NCBI GenBank assembly: GCA_004335635.1
Contig: QAXH01004574.1
Span: 1-32,372 of the forward strand
Direction of reading: 5' to 3'
Origin: Chloromonas sp. AAM2
Taxonomy: Eukaryota; Chlorophyta; Chlorophyceae; Chlamydomonadales; Chlamydomonadaceae
DNA: 32,372 bases
Shown: positions 22,001 through 32,312 of the stretch, piece after piece
Layout of the letters: each line of letters starts with the position of its first letter
How positions within the stretch are numbered: the first letter of the stretch is position 1
Position numbers and translations under genes: made by a program
Notes under the pieces: model-generated
What the model was told of the DNA's origin: nothing
Databases searched by the model: none
The model's input: the letters and a program-made list of their open reading frames with translations, nothing else

Positions 22001-25000
22001 AAGGCCCCAGCAGGTGCCCAGCTATATCAGCTGCTTATCCAGTGATTTTCATAATCCCCTTACGGTACATCTCCTTTGCATGATTGCACGTTTAATCCTG
22101 AAGCCCCCTTCATGTCTGCATTCCTTGCTGGGTTTCAGACCAGTGATGCCCTTACCTCATCCAAGTCAGGGTATGCAGCTAGAACATTGGCATGTCCACT
22201 CAGCGCTGTGGCTGCATGATAGTAGGCATAGTGCTGGTCCCTGCAGACAATGCAAGCAGCATGTCAGTCATGCAGGCCAAGGCAGAGAGAGTAAGAGCAT
22301 GTGAACGAGAGACGAATGCAAGAGGGAGAAATGCAATTATGCTATTGTTGCCGCGAAAACAGTTGCCATACGGGGAATGAGCTTTCCAAAATAACGCTAT
22401 CTTCCTACTCCTTTCCAGCTGTGCTGCAGCGCATGCTGTCTATACCTTTCCTCGTATCGTTGACAATCATGACACAAGCACTCGGTCGTTGATCTCATTG
22501 GTGATGTCATCGGACTTACTCGCAACCCTGAAGATCTGAGCCCCACACAACAAAAGTGACGAACGGCAGTGCCAGTGGGTTCATGTGCCTGGAGAGGTAG
22601 TCACGGTACTCTTCTAGTTGGTAGACATGCTGCATGGGGCACGTGAGCAGTGGCATGCGACTTCTTGCGAGCGGCCTCACGTGCAGGCCAGGCGCGGCCA
22701 GTGTGAGAAAGGGAAATAGCAGGTCGTTTGGAACCTTTTACTGCCTGCTTACTGACACATGACGTCTGGCGTGCCAAGCGCTGATATGGAAGGTGGTTTG
22801 GCAGCATGTGCACATGCCACAAGATCTTGCAACACGTGCTTACCTAAGACTCAGCCGGGCACTGTTCCATGCAGCGAAACCACAAAGAACAACAGGAGCA
22901 GACATATGGCAGCCGGGAACACATTGAAGATGCGGGGTTGCCAGGGGTATGCGGTCTGAACACGTGCCTCATGTTGAAGTTTGAAAACGTACGCCTGTCA
23001 TGGCTCCATCCTTGAACAAGCACACACCTGCCTCACATAGACCAGCACACGCTGCATGCCCGCATCAAGAATGTGGTACTCGCAGTAGCGTAGGATCTGC
23101 ATGTGCATGTGTGGAAAACGCTTCACAACTTCCAATTGCAGCTCTTTCCAGACAGGGTTCATCAGGCAAATCCCACTCCAAACGAATCAATCAGTCCTCA
23201 TTCAGTCACTTGAACATGCATGTGTTCAATTCCACCACCATGGCATTGTCCTGTGCTTGCTTTCTGGGCCATTTGGTACTTGACTACTTAACTCAGGTTT
23301 GATATTTGACTGCCTGACTCCACAATGAACTCATGAATCACGCTATGACTGTAACCGGGATCATCACTTGGCTCACATGACCGTTACTTTGACCGTTACC
23401 CACCTCTTGCGCCTGAAAGATCAAGTGCTCCGAGCCGGACTTGGCGTGCATGAGGAACAGCACCAGCACCAGAGGCGACTCAGAAGGGGGTGGGTACGCT
23501 GGGGCGCTGCCGTTCTTTGCAAGTGCATTTCGAAAGTGGGCGTGGCTGGTCATGTTGTACCAAGGGGTCATCAATCCGTGTAAGGAGTGGCAGTCGTGGA
23601 TGGAGAACTCGTTGTGCCGCTCCCAGCCCTCAAGGCCGATGCGGAACATAGTGTGGCTAGTTCCTGATAGCAGGGCATCCAACCTGCACAGGCAAGATTA
23701 GATGGTAAAGGATTGTACTGTTGGGGCATGGCGTGCTGAATGTTATGCTAAGGCCAGATGTTATGTTGAGCTGAATGTTATGCTACGTTGCATGCATCGT
23801 GTATGCATTCTGAGGAATAGCCTGAAAAGGCCGAAGCCGTGTGTGTGTGTGTATGTGTGTGTGTGTGTGTGTGCGTGTGTGTCCGGCAAGGAGTGATCAG
23901 CGGAGGGCAAGGGCGGGAGGGCAAACATTCAGCACAACTGTCAACTGCACCATTGCACCAGCAATGAATGCACATCAGCCCAGTGGGCTGACCAGACAGA
24001 AGCAGACAACCTGCTGCGGTTACTGCGCTTTGCTAACAGCGTTCAAACAGTCTTGGAAGGACAGACAAGCCATGTTTTGTGGTAGGGTCACGCCATTTTC
24101 ACGACCCCAATCTCTGTATGGTAACTTTGAAACATGGTTTGAGTAAAGCGTGCGTTGTCTGCATTTTCTGACACTGCTTGCCTTTTTATCCCTTCACCCC
24201 CTGTGTGACGATGAAATGACCCCAGATCGACTCCGGATACCCACCATTCACCAGTCCTCACTCAGTACACAGGACCGGGTCCACCGATGCCCTCTGTGCG
24301 CTCACCTGAATCCAAAGTCCTTGGAGTCTGGGGAATAGTTCTGGCCAATGCTGACTTTGATTTCAACGCCACCACCCCACCCTGAAGGTGAAAACGTCTC
24401 CAACGTAAACTTGGGCAAAGGCTTCTGCAGGTACTTGCTGCAAAGGCAATTGTTGGCAATGGCAGAGGCAAAATAGACAATTTTTCATCATCATTCATCA
24501 CCACATGGTCTCTCATGGTTAAACCCACGGTACTGCAGCTAGACACAATATCTCTCCATGAGCGTACTGATGAACAGTGACAGGGCTTGTAGCACCACCG
24601 CCACATCAAGCGCAAGATCACAAGCTAGCAATTGTTGTTGTAGTGGAACCTTGCGGACAAGCAACACATGTAGAGTTGGTGCGGCTCTACTCGGTTGTAC
24701 TTTTGAGCATGGAACGCAAGTCGTTAGTAGTAATAATAATAATATCCCAATCGTTAGTTGTGTGGACTGGTATGTCTTGACCGGTGAGTAGGCATGCATT
24801 GCAATGCAGCACTCACTCGTGCTTTGGTCCGGAAGGCCAGGGGGGGGGCCCGTCGTCCTCAATCCATGCATACCCAAACAGAGCTGTGTTTCCCGGAGAT
24901 TGATGGTGGTTGACCCTGCGGCAAGGAAACACAATGTTTGATTGATTGATCTGCAACGCCATAGACAAGCGATCGTCCGTTGCTCTGCATGCATCCAGAT

Positions 25001-25918
25001 CGTGCATGTTCTCGTCATAGACAAGTTTGTGGTGCTGGCAGTCAAGAAGTGTTGACTGAATTGATTAGCCATGCTGTGCAGGGATTGCAGGGTGGTGGTG
25101 CTGAAGGCAGCTTGTCAGGCAAGACCTGGAACACGTCTTTGGCTGGCAAACATCTCTAGCCTGTATCCTAGTATCAGTATGTCTAGCTCGTGTGCTGGCG
25201 GGCCAAGTGTGGCTTTGCCCAGCCCTGACTCACTTGACGAATCCGCGCAGCACCACACCACGTGTCTGGTTCTTTTCGGAATCGAACAACTGCATGCACC
25301 ATCAGCAGTGGCACGTGTCTGTGGCGGTGTGTTTATTCAGTGCTGTTTGCTCGGTTGCTCAGCCCAGACTGGCAGCACAGCCTCACAACGTGTGCATGTG
25401 CATGGTTGCATGTTGCACTCCTTCCATGCATGACTGTAAGTTTGTGGGCGGTTAGGCCAAACATGTTGATCAGCACAGGGCGACACGCCAATACAGTAAC
25501 TACCTAGACACAAGTCCACAGTGCATTGCGAGAGTTCAACCAACAATGTGTGCGACCATTGGTAGCACAGACAAAACTGTGGCATGGGACGGTTAGACAC
25601 CACATGGTACGTGACAATACCACATGGGCGGGCTCCACATGTTTAGCATGCACGCATGGCGTGAGTTCAAATGCACCAGCTGGACCCGTGTTACGCCCCG
25701 GAAACACAACGTGTGTACGGTCATGCAATGCGTGAGATACCTCTCACCTTGCCAATCAAGGCGATGTTCACCACACCGAGCTCCGTAGGCTTGCACCGCA
25801 CCAGGTCCTGCCGCGAGCAGTGCACTTCTGGCTGCTGGCCAGCGATACATGTCGCCATCCATAGCAGGATTATGGGCAAATGCACGTTTTTCGGCACTCG
25901 TTTGCTTGTCGCCCACAT
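19095..25918 (-). CDS. GT92-like secretory glycosyltransferase, 559 residues
   Basis: Thirteen phase-consistent exons: complement of 25748-25918, 24817-25034, 24306-24437, 23404-23683, 23028-23096, 22520-22629, 22156-22240, 21513-21551, 21204-21244, 20550-20771, 19908-19987, 19525-19601 and 19095-19250. The start MWATSKRVPKNVHLPIILLW opens a signal peptide or anchor ending near CIAG (27). Residues 28-240 form a domain I do not recognise, with CSRQDLVRCKPTELGVV and LFGYAWIED. The catalytic part follows: SPLVLVLFLMHAKSGSEHL, then RYCEYHILDAGMQRVLVY (about 270-287), like the E-x-x-YH..G....Y segment of GT92. DQHYAYYHAATALSG leads to YPDLDEYIAFP, with DLDE (352-355) as the metal-binding DxD. HLYNIH near the C-terminus resembles the family's late His segment. 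Several N-glycosylation sequons fit a lumenal enzyme. Donor and acceptor sugars are unknown. The exact 3' end is uncertain. Confidence 0.72.
20260..20303 (+). repeat. Dispersed repeat, copy in an intron of the GT92-like gene
   Basis: This 44-base segment matches 24514-24557 with few differences; the shared core is 'acccacggtactgcagct' followed by 'agacacaa.atctctcc'. A shorter copy lies at 9775-9795. The surrounding 30-40 bases are also alike. Confidence 0.8.
23839..23882. repeat. TG/CA dinucleotide microsatellite
   Basis: About 22 GT units with two single-base interruptions lie in the intron between exons 24306-24437 and 23404-23683 of the GT92-like gene. Confidence 0.93.
24514..24557 (+). 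repeat. Dispersed repeat, second intron copy
   Basis: The partner of 20260-20303, in the intron between exons 24817-25034 and 24306-24437 of the same gene, in the same orientation. Confidence 0.8.
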
Positions 25919-25966
25919 TTGGGGCCAGGTAACCTCCCACAACTGAAGGCTAGGAAGCAATTCTGT

Positions 25967-26430
25967 GCTTATGGCTTGAGCGTCTTGTCCCAGACCCCTC
26001 GTGTCGTCAGTGCATTCAGGGCGTATTTGGTGCCCAGGTGGTTGGAACAGTGACTGGCTTCAAATGATCACGGATCAATCTTACCATTACAGTGAGCCAC
26101 AGCAATTATGCCCTCGGTTTGTGAAGGAAACCTCGCACGGTCGCGAACTGGTTTACATGTACGGGTCGGGCCGAAAAAAAACCGTCTCTCTCACATCTTC
26201 ATCCGCCAAAGTTACATTGGTGAACGTGCTAACAGTAGTCGTCTATGTCTACAGGTAGCCTCGTATGCAATCGTTCCATCATTCCAGGGTGGGTGGATGT
26301 CATCTCATACCCGGTGGACCACCTTGGGTGTGCATCTGTGTAATGCAGAACTGCTACACAACAGGTTGAGTCCATTTATGCACAGCGGGTGCTCAAGGCA
26401 ACATTGCGAAACCTGGAGAATGACTTGGCA
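25967..26430 (+). repeat. Left arm of the inverted repeat
   Basis: Bases 25967-26180 match the reverse complement of 28150-28357, and bases 26184-26430 match the reverse complement of 26705-26981. The arm is continuous here. Identity is high with small indels; words such as 'cgttccatcattccag' and 'tgcatctgtgtaatgcagaa' are exact. Confidence 0.88.
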
Positions 26431-26704
26431 CGTGCACAACATTAAATCCTGGTGGACTCTATCACTTGGCTTGCATGGCACTGAGGTGCTGAGGTGCAGA
26501 AGCCTGCGTGGTCTGCAAGACGGCAAACAGCCATGCTGGCTCGGCATGCCAATCTCGATTTCTTTCATGCCGGCAAGGCGCAATAGTTGGCCGGAGGAGC
26601 GCACGTGCCAAAAGCAATGGTAGGTCCGAGCTGCAATGAGTCCTTGCTGATAAGTCATAACCCGTAGAGACTGAGCTTCTGAACTCCAGACTCTAGGTCT
26701 GGTG

Positions 26705-26981
26705 TGCAAAGTCATTCTCCAGGTTCTGCAATGTTGCTTTGAGCACCAGCTGTGCATAAACAAAGCTGTGAACTCAACATGTTGTGTAGCAGTTCTGCAT
26801 TACACAGATGCACACCCCAGGTTGTGCACCGGGTATGAGCCAAGCAACTACTCAAGTCTCACACGTCTCAAATCCCCACGCTGGAATGATGGAACGATTG
26901 CACATGAGGCTACCTGGAGACAGACGACTACTGCTGGCATAGTCACCAATGTCAGAACTTTGGCAGATGAAGACGTCAGAG
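26705..26981 (-). repeat. Right arm of the inverted repeat, inner part
   Basis: Reverse complement of 26184-26430 with indels, the largest being extra bases near 26835-26870. The loop between the arms is about 274 bases (26431-26704). Confidence 0.87.
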
Positions 26982-27194
26982 ATTGTCACAAGCCGCGGAA
27001 CTCTGGGAGCTGAGAGCTAGTCACCACCTGCGATAAATAATTATGTTACGGAAGACCCTAAACACTACAATGTGGTGGGCTGGGGGCTGGCAGCTCGTCA
27101 CCAAGCGCGATTCCCAAACTGTTGCAATCGCGTTGGAAAGTGGCGTTTCTTCACCAAGCGCGATAATTAATTTTGATGGTCGGCGCTAAACCCG

Positions 27195-27246
27195 GTTGTT
27201 TAACCACGTTTCCATGTTGCTGCCGTGTTTCTGTCCCGCAGCGCCC
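27195..27246 (+). repeat. 52-base direct repeat, first copy
   Basis: Matches 27672-27723 with about six substitutions; the last 12 bases, 'ccccgcagcgccc' in the second copy, are nearly identical. The spacing is 477 bases, inside the inserted segment. Confidence 0.8.
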
Positions 27247-27671
27247 ACACAATCAGCGCACACACAATTATGTTTGCCACATGCCGTTTTCAGTTTAATT
27301 TTGACCATAAGTGGTCAGGTCCTTGTGGGCGGGTGGGGCACTCTCAGCTCACGCGGCTCGGCGTAGAGCTGCAACTCTACGAAATATAACGCGCTTGTGT
27401 TCATTCTCTGCCATTCTCGAGAACAGTTTTCACATGGAAGTGCCCGTCCTTGGCAAACAGCGATCTTCCTACAGCCCGCACCTACGCGAGAGCCAGCGCC
27501 ATCGTGCAATTGAGCGTATAGTAGTGCAGTGCATGGCTGCGGCAGCTACAGGGTCCTGTTCAGCTCAAACCATGCATGCAATGTTCCGATGGACTTGAAC
27601 AAATTCGCGAACGGCTGCAGCTCTGCCAATGCCGTCTTTCGTGGCTGCTTGAACATGAACTGTAGGGCGTT

Positions 27672-27723
27672 GTTGTTTCACAACGTTTCCACGTTGCGGC
27701 CGTGCTTCTGCCCCGCAGCGCCC
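27672..27723 (+). repeat. 52-base direct repeat, second copy
   Basis: Partner of 27195-27246. After the matched block the copies diverge, with only a loose resemblance (cgcac..cacaatta against cgcac-gatta). Confidence 0.8.
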
Positions 27724-27968
27724 AGGACGCGGATTCACGCACGATTAGTCACGTGGCATCGGCATGGACTCATGTGTTGAGTGGAAATGGCACCGGCGCA
27801 GCGCTAATTCCGCTCAACATCATGAAGGGTTATCTGTCGGATAGCACTGTTGCTCTGTTCTGTCTGGTTCTGTTCTGGCTTTGATAGAGTGTTGTTAGCT
27901 TGGACAAAGGCACGGGACAAGGCTTTATGGGACGTGGATATGCTTGGTGACTGCAAATTGACCTCAAT

Positions 27969-28030
27969 CTGATCCCAAGCTGACCCCAAGCTGATCCCAA
28001 GCTAACTCAAGCTGATCCCAAACTGATCCA
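27969..28030. repeat. Imperfect 11-base minisatellite
   Basis: About five copies of a unit close to 'ctgatcccaag' with substitutions. A related word, 'gacctcaatctga', begins the array and recurs near 28467. Confidence 0.75.
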
Positions 28031-28149
28031 AAACCACAGGCCACATTTGCTGACCCCATCATGCAACAAAACACACACGACGCCCAGCGAAATAAACACA
28101 GACAAAACAGCCACACGCAGCGCCACGAAGAACTGGGTCGACCCCAGAG

Positions 28150-28357
28150 TTTTTCGGCCCGCCCCGTACTTGTCAACCTGTAAAGTTCGCGACCGTGCAT
28201 GGTTTCCTTTACAAACAGAGTGCAGTGGCTCACTGTAATGGTAATATTGATCCGTGATCAATTGAAGCCAGTCACTGTTCCAACCACCTGGGCATCAAAT
28301 AGGCCCTGAATGCACTGACGGCACGGGGTTCTGGGACAAGACGCGCAAGCCATAAGC
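28150..28357 (-). repeat. Right arm of the inverted repeat, outer part
   Basis: Reverse complement of 25967-26180, lying 187 bases before the start codon of the right-hand paralogue. The corresponding arm lies 48 bases before the start codon of the left-hand gene. Confidence 0.88.
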
Positions 28358-28543
28358 CGGCGCGCACGGCAGAGCAAGCTTGCGCAAGACTGCTATCAAG
28401 AAGTCGCCCTGAGATTGTGTCGGTGTGTGCCAGCGCAGCCCCGCCGTACACGCTTAGCTTGACTATGACCTCAATCTGACCTTAAGCAACCGCGTATCCT
28501 CGCTCTACCAGCATAAATTGCCCTACTCAAGCCTTACAACTAC

Positions 28544-31500
28544 ATGATCCCGCCAGTGTCCAGGCCGGTGTTACTTGTGTGTTGTCAGTTGAGTCTGCTC
28601 ATATGGATGGCCAGTGGCGAACAGCCAGCGATTCGCTGCCCGCGACAGGACCTAGTGCGATGCAGGCCCACGGACCTCGGAGTTGTGAGCATCAATCTGA
28701 TCGGCCAGGTGAGCGTTGTGTCATCTGCCGAGATATTGTTGTTGCCCTCTCACCAGAAGCATGTTGGTCACGATGCTTCTGTCGCAGTCGTGGGCTGCAT
28801 GGGCGACCGTCAGCTGATACGCTTTGCATGGGGTGAAGGAACGCGAGCAAGCTGAAAGTTGCTCTCGTATGTGTGCTTTGGTCATGTCACGATCATGACA
28901 CGATCATGTCACAAACATGTGCTATGGTTGCTCATGTTGAGCTGCACTTGACGATGCATACAGGCCATGTATCGCATAGTGTACGAGTTTACTGTGTATG
29001 TTTTGCTGAACACTGGGGAGCCCACATGCACGTCCTTCCGTCCCTTTAGCAAGCCACTCAAAGGATGAAGATGCTATGCGTCTACACGTTATTCAGATTC
29101 AAATGGCGTTGGCTGGTTTTGAAAGGTATTAGATGCGATGTGGGAAAAGGGCTTCAAACCACCTCTCAGACCACCTTTTCGTGCAGTTTGTTTTGAGGTT
29201 GGGGCAAATCCGGGCTAGTCACGCATGTTTGCACGAGACACGGGTCACTGGGTATGCAAGACACGCACGCCATGTAAGAGCCATGCTTTCACTAACATGC
29301 TTTCACGAGCCCTTCAACACGAGTCTTAACATGATAGCCAATGTAATTAGCCAATTAGTTAGCCAGTTAGTGGACAGGCAATGATTTCAAACACGAAGTC
29401 TAACACGAGGCCCCGAGGTCAACTGATTAGCTCGTGTTGATTGAAAGGACGCACGGTATTTTGAGTGCAACTGCACAGTGCAGCAGTAACCGGTATTAGG
29501 CGTTAACCTTACTAATGGCTACTAACAGCATGGTAATAAATGGTGGGTGGAACTCAATTCTCCGAACTGAGGCTTTCTTCATCTTTGCCACCACCCCTGC
29601 TCTGCGCCGGTAACCGTTCCAATATGATTGATCGCCGCATGCACGTGGCCTCGTATGCACCCGTGCCTGGTCCTGCAGAGTAACGCCCTGCTTGCTGACA
29701 TTTGTACCTACCTGCAGTTATACGATGCAGACAAGAAAGAGGTCCATGGTGTGACACTGAGAGGGTTTGTCAAGTAAGTCTTCGATTTCAGATTAATTGT
29801 CGAAGTCTTAGATTGAGCTCCTGAGTATGCCGCCTTGAAGGCAGGATGGACTGTTATGCTTGGCTCCTGAGTATGCCGCCTTGAAGGCAGGTTGGAAGAA
29901 GACTTATAAGCGTTACTCTCACTCTGACGTCACGTCTGGCCCTTGTTGACAACAGTCCATCCTGTCCAAGGCGGCGTACTCAGGAGCTGGCGTGACCAAG
30001 CTCTGCTAGCAAAACAACAGCTTCCTCACACACGATTTGAATGCCATGCCCTCGAGTACATTTTCTGACCAAACAGCAGCTCAGAAGTATGTGCAAGTTG
30101 TCCCCAGTTTTATTACTTATTTGTTTTAGACCATGATATCATTCCCCACCCAATTGTCCAGCTCACTGACTTGACCTGTCCTGGGTCGTGCACTCTTCCC
30201 AGTCACTCTACCCTCGGGCTTGACAGCAGTGAGTGACAGCCCTTTGGTTGATGCATCATTAAGACAAGAAGCTGCAGGCTCTGTCAGGTACCCTCATTTG
30301 CCTGCTCTGCTGCAGGATCCATCACAACCAGGCACTTCAGAAGACTATTCTCTTTGGCTATGCCTGGATAGACGATGCAGGCCCTGCCCCGTCACCGGCA
30401 GGACCTTTGCACAGGTGCAAACGGCACAAACAAAGCATGCGTCCCTGTGCCTGACCATAATTCAGTCAGCACATGTACACTGAAGCTTCCAGCATCAGTG
30501 TATTTGCTAATTTTCGGCCACTGGCGCCGGCCTGGCGCCAAAGGCCGCCTGGCCTGGCGTCGGCCTGGCGCATAAGCTGCGCAAACCTGGCGCTGGCCGG
30601 CCTGGCGGCCGGCCAGCCAAAACTGGCGCACTCTGTGCCTCTGACACACTGACCGTGTCTCTGACACAACAGCACCCAGGCGGCGACAGAACTCCAGGTG
30701 CTCTGAGAATTCTTCCACAGGGCGCTGATTTCCTAGCAGATGCAAAGACAGAGTCAAACAATGGCTTCTTTGTGCAGCTTGTGGCTGCATGTGTCCGCAT
30801 GCCTAGCCAGAGTGTTGCCTCTGAAGTTGCGAAACTCAAACAGCTGCCCTGTGCCATGGCTGCATGGATTGCACCACAGCTGGCCACGTCTCCGCTACCC
30901 ATGAATGGTCCATGAGCCAGCTCTTCTGAACCCGACGGTTGAGGTCATGCTGTTTCTGCGATTTCGCGGTTGAGACAACTGCGCGCTTAGATTGCGGCTC
31001 GCGAGGGCTGAGCACAACACCTGCCGACGCTGTGCCTGCTGGTGCTTATGGGACGCTGCGGGCGTTTGGAGCAGTGCTGCTGTTGCATGGGTGGGTGCTG
31101 CACGCGTTTTGCTTGCCCCCGGAGTTCGAACCTCGGCGTGCCACCGGAATCCAGCAGACGCGTGGAAGCATTTGGTCTAACTGCTTTCAATATGGTGCCT
31201 AAAGTAGTATTAGCTGGGGGTCTAGCTGCTTCCGGGTTTGAATGCTTCGGGGTTTGGATGTGCTTCGGGACTGTCAGATGTGGCAACGATTCCCAGCGCA
31301 TTACCCGTAGAACCATACATGGTGCAACATGGCTACAGCGCTGGCGTCGAAAGGCCGAGAACAACTCCTTTGAAAAAAGTGCACGATTCAGTGTACGGCT
31401 CAATGGTGGGCGCTGCGGAAATGTACGGCTTACTGGTGGGCGCCGCGGAACTGGTCGCACATGTGACAGGCACCTGCCCAGAAGCAGGGTGCGGCCAGTG

Positions 31501-32312
31501 CATACTGTGGCCATGCAGACTGTGGCAAACTGCAGCAGACACTGGCGCGCTCGGGGAATAGACTGGCGTCCGACTGGCGGCAACGGCCGGCCAAACTGGC
31601 TCCCGACTGGCGCGCAAGGTCCGCTTCTCGGGCCTTCAGCGCCATGGCGCCGAACTCTCAAAGTCTGGCGGGCGCCGGAAACTGGCGCGGGCGCCAGCTG
31701 ACAATTACACTGCCAGGGCGGTATCGTTTGGATGTTTTTGGCGCTGGCGCCAGTTGGTGGCGCGTGTTTTGTGGGCACTGGCTTTTGGTGGCGCGTGGTT
31801 TCTGGCGCTGGCGTTCGTCCGGCTGGCGCGTTTCGGTCGCTTTGGCGCGTTTTGGCCTTCATTGCCGGCTTGGCGCCAGTCACTGTGGCGCCGGCTTGGC
31901 GCTGGGCTGCCGTTGACTTGTATATGGGGTCTGGCTTGTATCGTCAGAAGGGTGGCAGTGTTGTCTATTTAGCCCCTATTTTGTCTTTCAATTTTCTGCC
32001 TGTTGGCATTTGCTTTGCTTTGCAGGAAGTACTTGGGTCGCCTGCCCCAGATGACGCTTCAGGCCCTGGCCCTTAACGGCTGGGAAGGGGAGATACCCAT
32101 CACAGTCAGCGCCGGCGAAAACAAAGCAACAGATACCCGGGATTTCGGGTTCAGGTGTGTGCTTACAGGAATGCATGTATGGTGGCCCCTTACTCAGAAC
32201 TCAATAATACATGGCGGGCATGACGAACCTGAATTCAACACACGCACACACACACGCACGCACACACACGCACACATCTATGTGGTTCACTGTACTGGCA
32301 GGTGTGGTTCAC

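Larger units (their letters stand above)
26982..28144. mobile_element. Insertion of about 1.16 kb splitting the right palindrome arm
   Basis: This stretch has no counterpart in the left arm, which runs straight across the junction (about 26180/26184). It is bounded by CAGAG at 26977-26981 and CAGAG at 28145-28149, a possible 5-base target-site duplication. I see no clear terminal inverted repeats and no transposase ORF, so it may be non-autonomous, or the CAGAG pair may be chance. It contains a 52-base direct repeat (27195-27246 and 27672-27723) and an 11-base minisatellite at 27969-28030. Confidence 0.5.
25919..28543. promoter_or_regulatory. Divergent intergenic region between two GT92-like paralogues, an interrupted palindrome
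   Basis: Both start codons face away from this 2.6 kb region, so it must hold both promoters. The flank of each gene carries the same sequence in the same orientation relative to its own gene: 25967-26180 corresponds to the reverse complement of 28150-28357. The words 'ggttggaacagtgactggct' and 'accattacagtgagccac' are shared. No ORF here is convincing. Confidence 0.7.
30415..32025 (+). other. Third intron of the second GT92-like gene, with GGCGCC-rich blocks
   Basis: This 1.6 kb intron is defined by phase-matched exons that are contiguous in the paralogue's protein. It holds two blocks dense in TGGCGC/GCGCCA words (30520-30630 and 31545-31915) and an ORF at 30655-30915. It is much longer than the matching intron of the left-hand gene (379 bases, 24438-24816), suggesting later insertion. 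Confidence 0.6.

Noticed and set aside
23841..24146. Plus-strand ORF starting in the TG microsatellite
   Set aside because: The Cys/Val repeat is only the translation of the dinucleotide run within an intron.
24539..25072. 177-codon open frame on the minus strand
   Set aside because: Overlaps the exon 24817-25034 in a different frame and runs through the dispersed repeat; it lacks the segments conserved in the paralogue.
26108..26763. Paired ORFs on opposite strands with similar peptides
   Set aside because: The similarity comes from the DNA palindrome; peptide likeness between the arms does not imply coding.
30987..31883. 298-codon open frame on the minus strand
   Set aside because: It lies within an intron over a GC-rich low-complexity block; the translation is Pro/Arg/Ala-rich without recognisable structure, as expected where GC suppresses stops.
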